Shown: positions 27,922 to 37,736, counted from the stretch's first letter. The stretch: 64,000 bases of DNA from Mariniblastus sp. (GCA_011523945.1 WTFU01000054.1:1-64000); one strand, 5' to 3'. The notes: generated from the sequence alone by a model not told the origin. Made by a program: numbers and translations.

Positions 27922-29439
27922 ATGAGATTCGACCGATCCTCCGACGAGGACACACAATTGGCTCGCCCCGATTCGATCGTTCCGCCAATCGATAAAACCT
28001 CCAAGGCGATTCGGACAAGGCTTTTAATGCTTTTCTCCATGTTGATTTTGATCATTATTGCAATGAACGAAGCGGGAAAGCCTGAACGTTGGGAATGGAT
28101 GGGATTTGACCAACCGCCAACTTCAGTCAAGACCATTGAATTAGGAAACGAAGCAAATTCACCTGATGCAAAGGTCGAATTCAGAAACAACGCCAAGACC
28201 GAAGCCACTGCTCCCGATCAATCCGAACTCGCCAAGAGCTCAGATCTGAAAAAATCGAATTCAACCTTTTCAGTCGCCCCTACGGCAATCCAGTCCAGTT
28301 CTGTCGTCGTGGGAACCTATCAGGGAGACTACCCGACTGCCGCAGTTCAATTTTGGGAAGAATTATTCCGCAAACTTTCTCCCGATTCACAAACTTGTTT
28401 CTTACGTCTAATTTCTCGAATTCGAAATGGGATCGCAACTCCCGAGGATCAACAAGCGGAAACAAAACGAATCGTTCAATTAATTAAACAAGAGCACGAT
28501 TTCTTCGAGCAGTCTCTGTTTGACCAACTCGCCGTTGCAATCGACGGAACCTCCGAAAAGATCAACCTCCTCGATCAACTGAATGAATCACAGAAAATAT
28601 GGTCCGATAAAATTTTTCCCGCGCTGTCTGAATCCTCTTCGGGCAGAGACACGACGCTAACCCAACAAAATGCAATCATTCGATTGCAATCAGTAATTGA
28701 CGAGATACTCCTCCGGCAAGTTCAAGACCACACTTCACTTGGCTGGACAGGTGACTCGGGTAGCTGGATTCGGATGTGGGAGAAAGTCATTTCGCCCACG
28801 GCGACCGACGCGGACTTAGCCAGTGCTACTCCCGTGAATCGAATCGAACTTATGGGGCAACCCGACATTTACCGTGGAAAGCCAATCGCTATCGAAGGCT
28901 GGGTTCGATCAGCACGGAAAAAGAGACTTCCCTCCGACACGGCGCTGGGAATCGATCATTATTACATCCTATGGGTCCGGCCGCGAGAATCCAAACTTGG
29001 ACCGTATTGTGTTTACTCTCAGAATATCCCAGCAAACTTCCCCGAACTCACCAATGAGTTCATTGAGGTCAATCAATTGGTGAAAGTCGAGGGCTATTTC
29101 TTTAAAATTCGAAACTATATCGCTGCCGATTCCTCGGTTCAGGAATGCCCGGTTGTGATTACCCCCGATCTAAGTATCGTGACGTCAGCACCAATGCCGC
29201 TGATTGACAAGTGGCAACCGTCACCAACAACCTTGATTACGGCATTTATTGCGATCCCGCTCGGAGCAACGTTTATCGCTTGGTTCGCATTTCAAACCTC
29301 GCGAACAAGGCGACAGTCGCTCGGGAAATCGACAAAAAAACGCATCGACGAATCGCTAAACGCTTTAACTGAAAGCCCAGAAGTTCAAACCGACCGGGAA
29401 AAAATCATGGCACTCTACGAAACGAATCCCGATGACTGA
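27922..29439 (+). CDS. Membrane protein of unknown function, first of paralogous pair
   Basis: Not recognised. Choosing the ATG at 27922 (MRFDRSSDEDTQLARP) gives 505 residues; the track start (27844, TTG) adds an unlikely leader. One helix near residues 35-53 (LLMLFSMLILIIIAMN) and another near residues 430-450 (TTLITAFIAIPLGATFIAWF) bracket a large extracytoplasmic part. The segment [18 protein letters not shown] up to VKVEGYFFKIRNYIAAD looks like an OB-type beta domain and has a counterpart in the next protein. The stop overlaps the next start by 8 bases, so translation is coupled. Confidence 0.83.
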   Translation: MRFDRSSDEDTQLARPDSIVPPIDKTSKAIRTRLLMLFSMLILIIIAMNEAGKPERWEWMGFDQPPTSVKTIELGNEANSPDAKVEFRNNAKTEATAPDQSELAKSSDLKKSNSTFSVAPTAIQSSSVVVGTYQGDYPTAAVQFWEELFRKLSPDSQTCFLRLISRIRNGIATPEDQQAETKRIVQLIKQEHDFFEQSLFDQLAVAIDGTSEKINLLDQLNESQKIWSDKIFPALSESSSGRDTTLTQQNAIIRLQSVIDEILLRQVQDHTSLGWTGDSGSWIRMWEKVISPTATDADLASATPVNRIELMGQPDIYRGKPIAIEGWVRSARKKRLPSDTALGIDHYYILWVRPRESKLGPYCVYSQNIPANFPELTNEFIEVNQLVKVEGYFFKIRNYIAADSSVQECPVVITPDLSIVTSAPMPLIDKWQPSPTTLITAFIAIPLGATFIAWFAFQTSRTRRQSLGKSTKKRIDESLNALTESPEVQTDREKIMALYETNPDD

Positions 29440-30844
29440 ACCCAAGTTCACAACACTCAGAACCAGAGCCCCTCGGACGCCTTTATGGAGCACTCTCTGG
29501 CTATTACTGGCGATTCCGCTGACTGCCTTTGCAAAACAAGACCACAATGAAACGCCACTTGAACTGTCTGGCTATTCACTTAGCGAGTCTTATCAAGTTG
29601 AAGATGACCAACCCATTAACTTCGAGTCGCCTATTTTGAAGCAACTCGTGTACCGCATAAGGAACACGTCTCCTCGGAGTCGTGCCAAATATAGCAAGTT
29701 CTCCGAGGCTACAACTTGGCGAGACATGCTATCTCAAACAGAAGATTTTCGATTTTGGACTTTCGATCGTCCAGCACGTTTAACCAAAATTGAAAAACAC
29801 GCATTCAAGCAGGTCACGTCGGATGATGAAATCAAAGGCGTTTATATCTGTCATTGCGAATCAATGCCACATGTAAATGACGAAAGTACGGCGCCTCCTC
29901 AAAAATTGATCGTCCTATCTCGCACCGCCCCCAAAGCACTTCCTGTAAACACAGACATCGATCAACCCATTCGTATTTCGGGATTTCTCTATTCGCGAGT
30001 TCTTGAGGCCGACGGCCCGCGGCTCGTATTCATCGCTGACCGAATTCAATGGTACCCGCAGGAAAAAACAGATAAGATTTCGGCTAATCAAGTCGAACTC
30101 TCTCAGCTCGGTTTTGACTTAGCGTTGATCGATTCAATCCGGCAGAACAATGCCCGGCCACTGATTGGTCAAGACGCCGAAGCTTTCTTTCAAATGCTTG
30201 CCGCACTGAATCGCTTCACAGGCACTCCGGCTGATCTTTTCAAAGAACCAACCGAGGCCCTTAGTTTCAGCGACATTTTTTCTGGCTCACCTGAGCACTT
30301 TGGCGACGCAGTCCACCTTCAAGGGGTTATTCGGTCCTGTTCTAACGTGAGCATTCCACATCAGGATATTCAGGATCGCCTGGAGATATCACAGTACTAC
30401 CAACTCATGATTTTTCCTGATTTAGGTGGAGCAAAAATCATCATTCGAGGAAAAGACGGGAGTGAACTCGATTATCAACGGTTTCCTATCACGGTCTGTT
30501 GCACTGAACTCCCAAAAGGGATGACTGCTCAAGACGTCGAAAGAAAACAATGCACCGTTGATGGTTACTTCTTTCGATTTTGGAAATACCAATCCGCCCG
30601 AACCGATTCCGCCGAATCCTCTGGTCAGTTAAGCCCTTTGGTAATTGCCAAACAGCCTGTTTTGGTCGGAACAACAAGCAACGTGCTCGACCGAGGGCTA
30701 CTTTTTTTCGTTCTCGGAATAGTGGCGCTAATCATTTTCCTCATTACCTATTTTCGATTTGTTGATCGAAATCAAAAACCAACGGTGGAGAACATTCTTG
30801 AAAACCTGCCGGAAAAGATTGACATTTCTGGTATCGATGGCTGA
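29432..30844 (+). CDS. Membrane protein of unknown function, second of paralogous pair
   Basis: Not recognised. The 470-residue product has a signal peptide (LWLLLAIPLTAFAKQ), a long extracytoplasmic region and a C-terminal helix near residue 430 (LLFFVLGIVALIIFLITYF). It repeats the domain of its neighbour twice: an N-terminal stretch with VYICHCESMPH and GFLYSRVLEADG, and a C-terminal stretch with FGDAVHLQGVIRSC through CTVDGYFFRFWKYQSAR. The shared VEGYFFKIRNY / VDGYFFRFWKY motif shows common ancestry. The two proteins probably act together at the inner membrane. Confidence 0.83.
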   Translation: MTEPKFTTLRTRAPRTPLWSTLWLLLAIPLTAFAKQDHNETPLELSGYSLSESYQVEDDQPINFESPILKQLVYRIRNTSPRSRAKYSKFSEATTWRDMLSQTEDFRFWTFDRPARLTKIEKHAFKQVTSDDEIKGVYICHCESMPHVNDESTAPPQKLIVLSRTAPKALPVNTDIDQPIRISGFLYSRVLEADGPRLVFIADRIQWYPQEKTDKISANQVELSQLGFDLALIDSIRQNNARPLIGQDAEAFFQMLAALNRFTGTPADLFKEPTEALSFSDIFSGSPEHFGDAVHLQGVIRSCSNVSIPHQDIQDRLEISQYYQLMIFPDLGGAKIIIRGKDGSELDYQRFPITVCCTELPKGMTAQDVERKQCTVDGYFFRFWKYQSARTDSAESSGQLSPLVIAKQPVLVGTTSNVLDRGLLFFVLGIVALIIFLITYFRFVDRNQKPTVENILENLPEKIDISGIDG

Positions 30845-31018
30845 TCGCTACTTTCGCTCAATTTAATCCACAAATTTCGAGCATCAATACGAGCAAACCG
30901 CGGCTCTCCCCTTGAAAGAGACGTTATCAACAATCAAAATTCACCGCTGATTGTCCGCCACACTATCGGGGTAAAACATTCATTGGACCACCCATGCATT
31001 TTTGGGGGTGGAGAATCT

Positions 31019-31037
31019 ATCAATTTGATAAATTGAT
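31019..31037. promoter_or_regulatory. Perfect inverted repeat upstream of mdh
   Basis: ATCAATTT-GAT-AAATTGAT is a perfect 8-bp dyad with a 3-base spacer, about 120 bases before the mdh start in a 313-base intergenic gap. Its size and AT-rich symmetry fit an operator for a dimeric regulator; this is inference. Confidence 0.4.
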
Positions 31038-31157
31038 TGCATGTGCTTCCTAGAGACATGGGAATTAATTACTTGGTCAACTTAAACTTAAACAGGCCCA
31101 ACTTACCTCAAAACATTCACCGCAAATCATTCGCCACTCAATTCAAGGAAAAATTAA

Positions 31158-32135
31158 ATGAAAAGTCCGGTTCGAGTTACCGTCACAGGCGCTGCAGGCC
31201 AGATTAGTTACGGCTTGCTGTTTCGTATTGCTGCCGGTGAAATGCTAGGGCCTGACCAACCGGTCATACTGCAGTTACTTGAAATCACACCCGCCATGAA
31301 TGCACTCCAAGGTGTCGTCATGGAACTTGATGACTGTGCCTTTCCACTCCTTCACGGGATTGTCGCAACCGATGATCCCAACGTCGGTTTTGCCGATGCC
31401 GACTACGCACTTCTCGTCGGAGCCATGCCTCGACGAAAGGGAATGGAAAGAAAAGATCTTCTGACAGCAAACTCCAAGATTTTCTCGGAACAAGGGAAAG
31501 CGATCAACGATCACGCCAAGAAAGACATTAAAGTCTTGGTCGTTGGGAACCCGGCAAATACGAATGCGTTGATCACAATGGCAAACGCTCCTTCGATCAA
31601 GCATGGGAATATTACGGCTATGACCCGCCTCGATCACAATCGCGCTTTAAGCCAACTTGCCTCGAAAACTGGCAAGCACTCCACCGACATTAAAAAACTG
31701 ACTATCTGGGGAAACCACTCATCCACACAATATCCCGATATTAGCCACGCTACTATCTCTGGCGAGTCTGCTGCCCAGCAAATCGAACAAGATTGGTACC
31801 GTGAGACGTTTATCCCAACTGTACAAAAACGAGGCGCAGCAATCATCGAAGCCCGCGGCGCCTCAAGTGCAGCGTCCGCCGCCAATGCGGCGATCGACCA
31901 TATCCGAACCTGGGAATCCGGCACTGACGAGGGGGACTGGGTAAGCATGGCCATTCCGAGTGATGGAAGTTACGGAATCGATGAGGGCGTAATTTATTCA
32001 TTCCCTTGCACCTGCAGCAACGGCGAATACCAAATCGTACAAAATCTCGACATCGACGAGTTTAGCCGTGAAAAAATGGATGCCACGCTGGCTGAACTCA
32101 AAGAAGAACGTGATGAAGTTAAAGATTTGCTTTAA
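31158..32135 (+). CDS. mdh: Malate dehydrogenase
   Basis: The enzyme interconverts malate and oxaloacetate with NAD in the citric acid cycle. The dinucleotide-binding loop is [20 protein letters not shown], the mobile-loop arginines lie in [29 protein letters not shown] carries the substrate Arg and Asp, and the catalytic His is in [12 protein letters not shown]. At 325 residues it belongs to the cytosolic-type (MDH type 2) group. The ATG follows an AAGGAA ribosome binding site. It is monocistronic with its own terminator. Confidence 0.96.
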   Translation: MKSPVRVTVTGAAGQISYGLLFRIAAGEMLGPDQPVILQLLEITPAMNALQGVVMELDDCAFPLLHGIVATDDPNVGFADADYALLVGAMPRRKGMERKDLLTANSKIFSEQGKAINDHAKKDIKVLVVGNPANTNALITMANAPSIKHGNITAMTRLDHNRALSQLASKTGKHSTDIKKLTIWGNHSSTQYPDISHATISGESAAQQIEQDWYRETFIPTVQKRGAAIIEARGASSAASAANAAIDHIRTWESGTDEGDWVSMAIPSDGSYGIDEGVIYSFPCTCSNGEYQIVQNLDIDEFSREKMDATLAELKEERDEVKDLL

Positions 32136-32185
32136 AGCAAAAACCAATTCAGCACGTTGAAGTCCAATTTTAAAAACCCACCAAG

Positions 32186-32224
32186 AGCCAACCATGATGG
32201 TAAAGATCATGGCTGGCTTTTTTT
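32186..32224 (+). terminator. Rho-independent terminator after mdh
   Basis: AGCCAACCATGAT pairs with ATCATGGCTGGCT (one mismatch position) around a 7-base loop and is followed by a T-tract. It lies 50 bases after the mdh stop. Confidence 0.9.
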
Positions 32225-32419
32225 AATCGACAGATCACTTGTTTTGCTAGCTCAAAAAACCTGCAATCATAAATTCAAAATCGCGTGCACATCTCTCAAT
32301 CTAAAACACTCCGCCCTCGCTTTTGCAGCGTATGCAGTTGACTTTCAATTCCAAGTTATTTACAAACTGAAACCTTGGAAAGCACGAAAACTCGTCAGTC
32401 AAGGAAATTCGACAGACGC

Positions 32420-33157
32420 ATGAATAGAATCAAAATCAGCCCCTTGGCCTCCGTTAGTGCCGACGATATCTCGACTAAAGATTCGACCCTAAACTCGCTC
32501 GACCAGTTCGATAAAATAACCAATCGTTCTGATCAGTATTCTCTGTTTGTGCCGCTCCATTACGAAAAAAATTACGCTTACCCACTCATTGTGTGGCTTC
32601 ACTCTGACGGATCTCAATCTACCGAAATCCAGCAAATCATGCCGCATGCGAGCGTCCGGAATTTTGTTGGGATAGCACCGCAATCTCCTATTGGAAATTT
32701 TGAGGCTGGATATTTTTGGGAACAAGAAATCGACACCATCGACTTGGCTCACGATTCAATTCTCGCCGCCATCGACGCAGCGTCGATGCGATACAACATC
32801 GCTTCTAATCGGATTTTCATTGGAGGCGCAGGTACAGGTGGAACTATGGCCTTTCGAATTGCGTTCGAAAGGCCCGAACTGTTCGCTGGAGTAATTTCCA
32901 TGAACGGCCCACTTCCAGAACGTGAGAAACCACTGGGCTGTTGGTCAGAAAGTCGACAATTACCGGTGTTTTGGGCACATGGCCGTAACAATAAAGAATT
33001 CGAGCAAAGCCAATTGTGCCAGCAACTTCGTTTACTTCACATTGCAGGTTTTTCAGTCACACTGCGACAGTATCCCACGGAGACCTGTACCAATGAAAAA
33101 ACGCTATCGGATATGAATCGTTGGATCATGGAAACCATCGACTCGACGGTTAGCTAA
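32420..33157 (+). CDS. Alpha/beta hydrolase-fold protein, catalytic residues apparently lost
   Basis: The protein resembles the phospholipase/carboxylesterase family: YPLIVWLHSDGSQ (oxyanion strand), RNFVGIAPQSP, then the nucleophile-elbow region RIFIGGAGTGGTMAFRIA. In active members the elbow reads GFSxGG; here the Ser is a Gly. The acid position reads FWAHGRNNKEF (Asn for Asp) and no GH pair is present before the C-terminal helix (YPTETCTNEK). It is therefore probably a non-catalytic member. I take the ATG at 32420 over the TTG at 32375. It precedes the histidine-kinase-like gene and the flagellar genes but by a 259-base gap. Confidence 0.78.
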   Translation: MNRIKISPLASVSADDISTKDSTLNSLDQFDKITNRSDQYSLFVPLHYEKNYAYPLIVWLHSDGSQSTEIQQIMPHASVRNFVGIAPQSPIGNFEAGYFWEQEIDTIDLAHDSILAAIDAASMRYNIASNRIFIGGAGTGGTMAFRIAFERPELFAGVISMNGPLPEREKPLGCWSESRQLPVFWAHGRNNKEFEQSQLCQQLRLLHIAGFSVTLRQYPTETCTNEKTLSDMNRWIMETIDSTVS

Positions 33158-33416
33158 ATCCATCGCACCACTGTTCCGTTGCCAGCAATGCTGCATCTGT
33201 TCATTGAACTTATCTTGCAACGTCTTTCGCGCTGATCAGACATTAAAAACCATGGTTCTCCATGGCTTATTGCTCTTGAGGCACTAGTTGAGCGTAGTAA
33301 AAGCTGCCTTGACTCTCTCGCTCGATTTCAGCTAAAAGTCGCATCTGCTGTTGCCTAGGAATTGCGTTTCTAGCAATGCAGTTTTGCACAAATTATTACC
33401 TATCGATCGAACGTCC

Positions 33417-33941
33417 ATGCAATTGAACCGCAGACGAGTAGTACCTGAGGTTGACCAACCCCAGCTTACAGATATCGGACAGTTAACCCACGACATTCTG
33501 GACCGCTATCGACTTCAAATGGCAGACCAAAACATTTTACTCGAAACGGATTTCGATTCCGTAGAAGCATCGATCGCCACGTCAAAAATTCAATCCATTG
33601 TGACCGCATTGATTGAGAACGCACTTGAGCCGATGAGTCATGGTGGCGAAATCTCCGTAACATTAATTGATGGAAAGTACCAATGGGAACTTGAGGTAGC
33701 CGATTCGTTTGGCATGGCTTTCAGCAACGCAGACCCGCTCCGTCGGAATTCCGACGAACATCTCCCCACGATTATTCCATTCCCTGAATCGCAACAACTA
33801 CGAGACGCTCACCTCACCGCCATTTCTCTGGGCGCCCAAATTGAGACCTGGAACTGTCCGCAAGGTGGAACCGCACGCGTCCTCACGGTACCGCGTCAAC
33901 ATAAAAACCAAAAACCGGAAATGCAATTCTCAACTTTTTAA
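33417..33941 (+). CDS. Degenerate histidine-kinase-type ATPase domain protein
   Basis: The 174-residue product resembles an isolated HATPase_c domain. An N-box-like segment is IVTALIENALEPMSHGGEIS, the G1-box region is WELEVADSFGMAF (the D-x-G-x-G spacing is broken), and the last strand is GGTARVLTVPRQ. The G2 box (GxGL) is missing: the place reads RDAHLTAISLGAQIE. The N-terminus has a short helix (IGQLTHDILDRYR) but no clear phosphoacceptor His. ATP binding is doubtful. It ends 51 bases before fliF and may be co-transcribed with the flagellar genes. The start is the ATG at 33417 rather than TTG 33351. Confidence 0.68.
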   Translation: MQLNRRRVVPEVDQPQLTDIGQLTHDILDRYRLQMADQNILLETDFDSVEASIATSKIQSIVTALIENALEPMSHGGEISVTLIDGKYQWELEVADSFGMAFSNADPLRRNSDEHLPTIIPFPESQQLRDAHLTAISLGAQIETWNCPQGGTARVLTVPRQHKNQKPEMQFSTF

Positions 33942-33992
33942 AACAACACATTCAAGGCGTTCTTGAGTCACCTCTTACACACTGACAATCTG

Positions 33993-35510
33993 ATGGATAG
34001 CCAGCCAATAACATTCGAAAACGTAATCAGATTTGCCAGGCAGCGGCGCATCCGTGCATTGTTTGTTGGCGTTACTATGCTTGCCGTGCTTGCCGTGCTT
34101 CAAGTCCAACAACAAACTAGCGACTCCCGTTTATGCGAACTTTATCCGAATGCCAAATTGAGCGAAGGGGAATTGTATCGTCTCGAAGTAGCTCTAATCC
34201 AAGAAGACCTCGACGAATTCGAAACAAGTACCGAGGGCAAACTGCTCGTCCCGACCAGCAAACGACTGGAATATATGAAAGCGATTGCACGACAGGACGC
34301 AGAACCAATTGACTATCGGAAACTAGAAGGCACTGAAGACGCTACCCCAAGCATTTTCCTTCCAAAATCCGCGCGTGATGCAATCACACTGGAAACCAGA
34401 AAAAAGAAAATTGAAAAAAATATCCTGAGATTGCCGTATATCGTTGAGGCAATCTTTGAAATGGACCAACCATCTGGATTTACGACATTTCAAAAACAAC
34501 AACTTCGAGCATCCATTTCACTTGCTACGAAAGACACCGTGCCGTTAACCGAGGAACACGTAAAAACAATCAAGGCGATCATTCAGGTTGCTGCTGGAGT
34601 CGAGTTAAATGACATTGTCATGATCGACCTTAATACCGGGCTAATTCACGACGAGCCTCCATCAAAATTAACTGACAAAAATATCTGCAATGTTGCCTCT
34701 GACATCTCCAAAACAAAACGCACCTGCGAGAATCGCATCAGTGAAGCACTTACCATGTATCCCGAGATTAAGGCAACCGTAGACATTTCCGTCGAACCTG
34801 CCACAGCTAATCTAGCTCTGAAACAAAAAAGAGAAATGAAACCAACGCAGGTATCGAAAACAGGCTCGCCTTCATTTCTTTTGGCCGGAGCCAACGCTGC
34901 CGTCAAACTTGACACAGCACCTTACCAGATTCCAGAGGCGGACCAACAAGAAATTGAATCTCCAAGGAACATGACCAAGCTCGTTTCAATTTCCATCGAT
35001 GTTCCGGAACAGTTAGTAAATGACTGTATCCAGGCGTCACACTCGACTTTAAGTAAAAATGATCAGGAAACTTTAGCCTTGAACCAAGAAGTGTTCAGCT
35101 CGCAATTTAAGAATCTAAAATCTGAAATATCTAAAAAAATTGAATCGACTCTCATGGCTATACCAGATCTAAAATGCGACGACTCAATTGCATTTAATCT
35201 AATTCCAGCAACGAAGACTGCCGCAGTACCACTGGATTTGCGGCTAAAACAAATCGCTGCGGAAAACTGGCCTTCCGGCATTGTCTTACTCGTCGGCCTG
35301 TTCCTTTTGGTTTCGATTTCCCGTGGTACCGACCCTCTTCCGAATGACACAAATCTTCAATTCTCAAGCCGCAACAGACAATCAGGCACGAACTCTGCAA
35401 TTGACGCAACCCCTTCCTCAGACTCAGAAGCGCGATTGACTCAACTCATTGAAAAAGATCCAGATGCCGCGGCAAGAGTCATTGAGTCATGGATCCGTGA
35501 CGCGGCTTAA
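33993..35510 (+). CDS. fliF: FliF-like flagellar M-ring protein
   Basis: FliF forms the membrane MS-ring that houses the flagellar export gate. The 505-residue product has an N-terminal helix (ALFVGVTMLAVLAVL), a first ring-building domain with AKLSEGELYRLEVALIQ and KLLVPTSKRLEYM, a second (YscJ-like) with ATKDTVPLTEEHVKTIKAII and ELNDIVMIDLNTG, a third less clear one, a second helix (SGIVLLVGLFLLVSI), and a C-terminal FliG-binding-type tail LTQLIEKDPDAAARVIESWI. The sequence is divergent. The ATG at 33993 is preferred over TTG 33963. fliO follows after 244 bases; fliG is not adjacent. Confidence 0.83.
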   Translation: MDSQPITFENVIRFARQRRIRALFVGVTMLAVLAVLQVQQQTSDSRLCELYPNAKLSEGELYRLEVALIQEDLDEFETSTEGKLLVPTSKRLEYMKAIARQDAEPIDYRKLEGTEDATPSIFLPKSARDAITLETRKKKIEKNILRLPYIVEAIFEMDQPSGFTTFQKQQLRASISLATKDTVPLTEEHVKTIKAIIQVAAGVELNDIVMIDLNTGLIHDEPPSKLTDKNICNVASDISKTKRTCENRISEALTMYPEIKATVDISVEPATANLALKQKREMKPTQVSKTGSPSFLLAGANAAVKLDTAPYQIPEADQQEIESPRNMTKLVSISIDVPEQLVNDCIQASHSTLSKNDQETLALNQEVFSSQFKNLKSEISKKIESTLMAIPDLKCDDSIAFNLIPATKTAAVPLDLRLKQIAAENWPSGIVLLVGLFLLVSISRGTDPLPNDTNLQFSSRNRQSGTNSAIDATPSSDSEARLTQLIEKDPDAAARVIESWIRDAA

Positions 35511-35754
35511 AACGCCAGCTAGAAGTATCAACACTTGATTCATTGAATTATTCGAAAACGAAGAAATCTCGACCAGGTTTGATCAATGCTAGCGTCAATT
35601 GACCTTGCAAGCTACGAGAAATTCAGCGAAAAGTCCTGCCCTTGTTCCTCGGGGAAACTGAACGACTCCCAATCGATCATTTTTTTTTTCACGAAAAGTA
35701 AAAGCAAAATTTTACAGCGGCCCTTAATCGTTATCGTCCTACAAGGCGTCTGAG

Positions 35755-36636
35755 ATGAGACAAATTTTCAATTTTAATAAGACAATTTTGTCCCTCGGCA
35801 AATCCGCAAAACGATGCAGCCTGTTTGCCTGCATAACATTTGTTGTGTCCACTTGCTTACTGCCCAACAACTGCATTTTTGCTCAAACGAACTTTCAAGA
35901 TGGTGCTGCAAAGATTCCAGTTGAAGTTAAAGACCGCAAGTTGGAAATGGAATTTCCGGAGTTCGATGACGAGCAATGGGATGGGAGGAAGACAAGTTAC
36001 GACAATAGCCTCCCGAAACCTCTCCCGGCGAAGCCCCCGATTGGCACACCAGAGCAAGATACCCCGCAACAACCCTCAAGTAATATTGGAGCTTCCCCAA
36101 CAACGCCACTTTCGAGCTTCAGCTCCACATTTGCAAACCTAGAACCTTGGCTCGGAAAACTAAAACAACTTACCGGCTCCTCCGACATCGGGAGGATGGT
36201 AGGCAGCCTGGCCCTCGTTCTCGGTCTTTACTTCGGATTCGTTTGGGTCATGCGAAAACTAAGTCCGTCCGGCAGTCAGAACCTACCGCGAGAAGTTCTT
36301 GAGCTAGTTGGGCAAATCCCATTTGGCCCCAAGCGAAACTTACAATTAATTCGCTTGGGTAGCAAACTCTTGTTAATTATCAATAGTGCAGAAGGCTCTC
36401 AGGCCATTGGAGAAATTACCGACCCAAATGAGGTTGAGTACTTAGTTTCCTTATGCGGAGGCCGCCGCCATCCGTTCGAACCAAAAATGAGACCGGCCCC
36501 CGCCCCCACACCTGTTCCCGCCACTGCTCCCCCTCAACCATCTCAGTCACAAGCTCAGCAACAAAACAATCTCGCGAGCATTCTGCGAACTCTTGACTTA
36601 TCTGCTCATTCCAATAACTCAGTTTTCGAAGCCTAA
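35755..36636 (+). CDS. fliO: FliO-like flagellar biosynthesis protein
   Basis: FliO helps assemble the FliP ring of the export gate. The 293-residue product has a signal-like N-terminus (CSLFACITFVVSTCLLPNN), a Pro-rich extracytoplasmic linker, one membrane helix (GRMVGSLALVLGLYFGFVWVM near residue 145) and the cytoplasmic FliO domain with GQIPFGPKRNLQLIRLGSKL and a Pro/Gln-rich tail. It lies directly before fliP, the normal order. Confidence 0.87.
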   Translation: MRQIFNFNKTILSLGKSAKRCSLFACITFVVSTCLLPNNCIFAQTNFQDGAAKIPVEVKDRKLEMEFPEFDDEQWDGRKTSYDNSLPKPLPAKPPIGTPEQDTPQQPSSNIGASPTTPLSSFSSTFANLEPWLGKLKQLTGSSDIGRMVGSLALVLGLYFGFVWVMRKLSPSGSQNLPREVLELVGQIPFGPKRNLQLIRLGSKLLLIINSAEGSQAIGEITDPNEVEYLVSLCGGRRHPFEPKMRPAPAPTPVPATAPPQPSQSQAQQQNNLASILRTLDLSAHSNNSVFEA

Positions 36637-36662
36637 CCAGCAGTCTATTTTTAGTTTTTAAA

Positions 36663-37652
36663 TTGCACACTTTTCGTTCCAAATTAACATCAGCGCATGC
36701 GTTACTTCGGTACTGCGCGTTGGCTTTGTTTAGCATTGGCCTATTGGTCGGCAACCAAACAGCCGCGGCGCAGTTGTCGAGCCCAGATTCGCTCGATGAA
36801 CAAAACTCACAAACCGCCAGTTCTTCAGATCAGCTGCCCAGTGAAGTTAGAAGTCAACTTGGGTTAGCAATTCCGCCTGGCTCCCCGACAACGTCACTGG
36901 GCGCTTCCCCTGACCACGCAGCTTCTTCCCTTCAGCCATCGGTCACATCTTTTCTATCATCACCGACCGACCAGCTAACATCTCCCCAGGGTTTAACCTC
37001 CTCCATAAAAGTTGCCTTAATCTTGGCAACCTTGAGTCTGGCTCCAGCGATTGTCCTGATGACAACCTGCTACGTGAGAGTCATCGTGGTTTTAACCTTG
37101 CTCAAGCAAGCATTTGGGGCTCAACAATTACCTCCGACACAAGTTTTGACAGCTCTCTCACTGTTCGTGACGTTGCTAATCATGACACCCGTTTGGCAGG
37201 AAGTAAAAAATGAAGCAATTGACCCCTATACACAAACGGAAAATGGAATCAGTTGGGAGGAGGCATGGACCCGCGGAATTGCCCCCGTGAAAACATTCAT
37301 GGCCAAACAGATTGAAGCTGCGGGAAATGCAGAATCGATTGCGGTATTTTACAAATACGTCCCCGAATACTCCGAAGCGGCACCAACTAGCGCACAGGAG
37401 GTTCCAATCAATGTCCTGTTACCCGCATTCATGGTGAGTGAACTTAAGGTAGCGTTCTTACTTGGTTTTCAAATCTTTCTTCCATTTTTAGTTCTTGATC
37501 TAGTTGTCTCATCCGTCACTGTCTCGACGGGAATGCTAATGTTGCCTCCGACAATGGTTAGCTTTCCTTTAAAACTCATACTGTTTGTGTTGGTGGATGG
37601 CTGGAATCTTGTGGTGGGAATGTTACTTCAAAGCTTCCTTCCCATCACCTGA
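36663..37652 (+). CDS. fliP: Flagellar biosynthetic protein FliP
   Basis: FliP is the core ring of the flagellar type III export gate. Conserved segments are LILATLSLAPAIVLMTTCYV, VIVVLTLLKQAFGAQQLPPT, SLFVTLLIMTPVW, VPINVLLPAFMVSELKVAF and VSTGMLMLPPTMVSFPLKL. At 329 residues it is about 80 longer than usual, owing to a Ser/Pro-rich N-terminal part after the signal peptide. The only in-frame start before the signal peptide is a TTG at 36663, 26 bases after fliO. Confidence 0.94.
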   Translation: MHTFRSKLTSAHALLRYCALALFSIGLLVGNQTAAAQLSSPDSLDEQNSQTASSSDQLPSEVRSQLGLAIPPGSPTTSLGASPDHAASSLQPSVTSFLSSPTDQLTSPQGLTSSIKVALILATLSLAPAIVLMTTCYVRVIVVLTLLKQAFGAQQLPPTQVLTALSLFVTLLIMTPVWQEVKNEAIDPYTQTENGISWEEAWTRGIAPVKTFMAKQIEAAGNAESIAVFYKYVPEYSEAAPTSAQEVPINVLLPAFMVSELKVAFLLGFQIFLPFLVLDLVVSSVTVSTGMLMLPPTMVSFPLKLILFVLVDGWNLVVGMLLQSFLPIT

Positions 37653-37736
37653 CTGAAAACGCTTTAACAACACCGTTGCCCGAGACTTTCCCTCGAGCCT
37701 CACTTTTCAAATTACGCGATCTTACTGGATCACAAG

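Noticed and set aside
33250-33265. CCATGG-TTCT-CCATGG hairpin
   Set aside because: The stem is perfect but only 6 bp and self-palindromic, and no gene ends nearby on the strand with the T-run. Likely chance.
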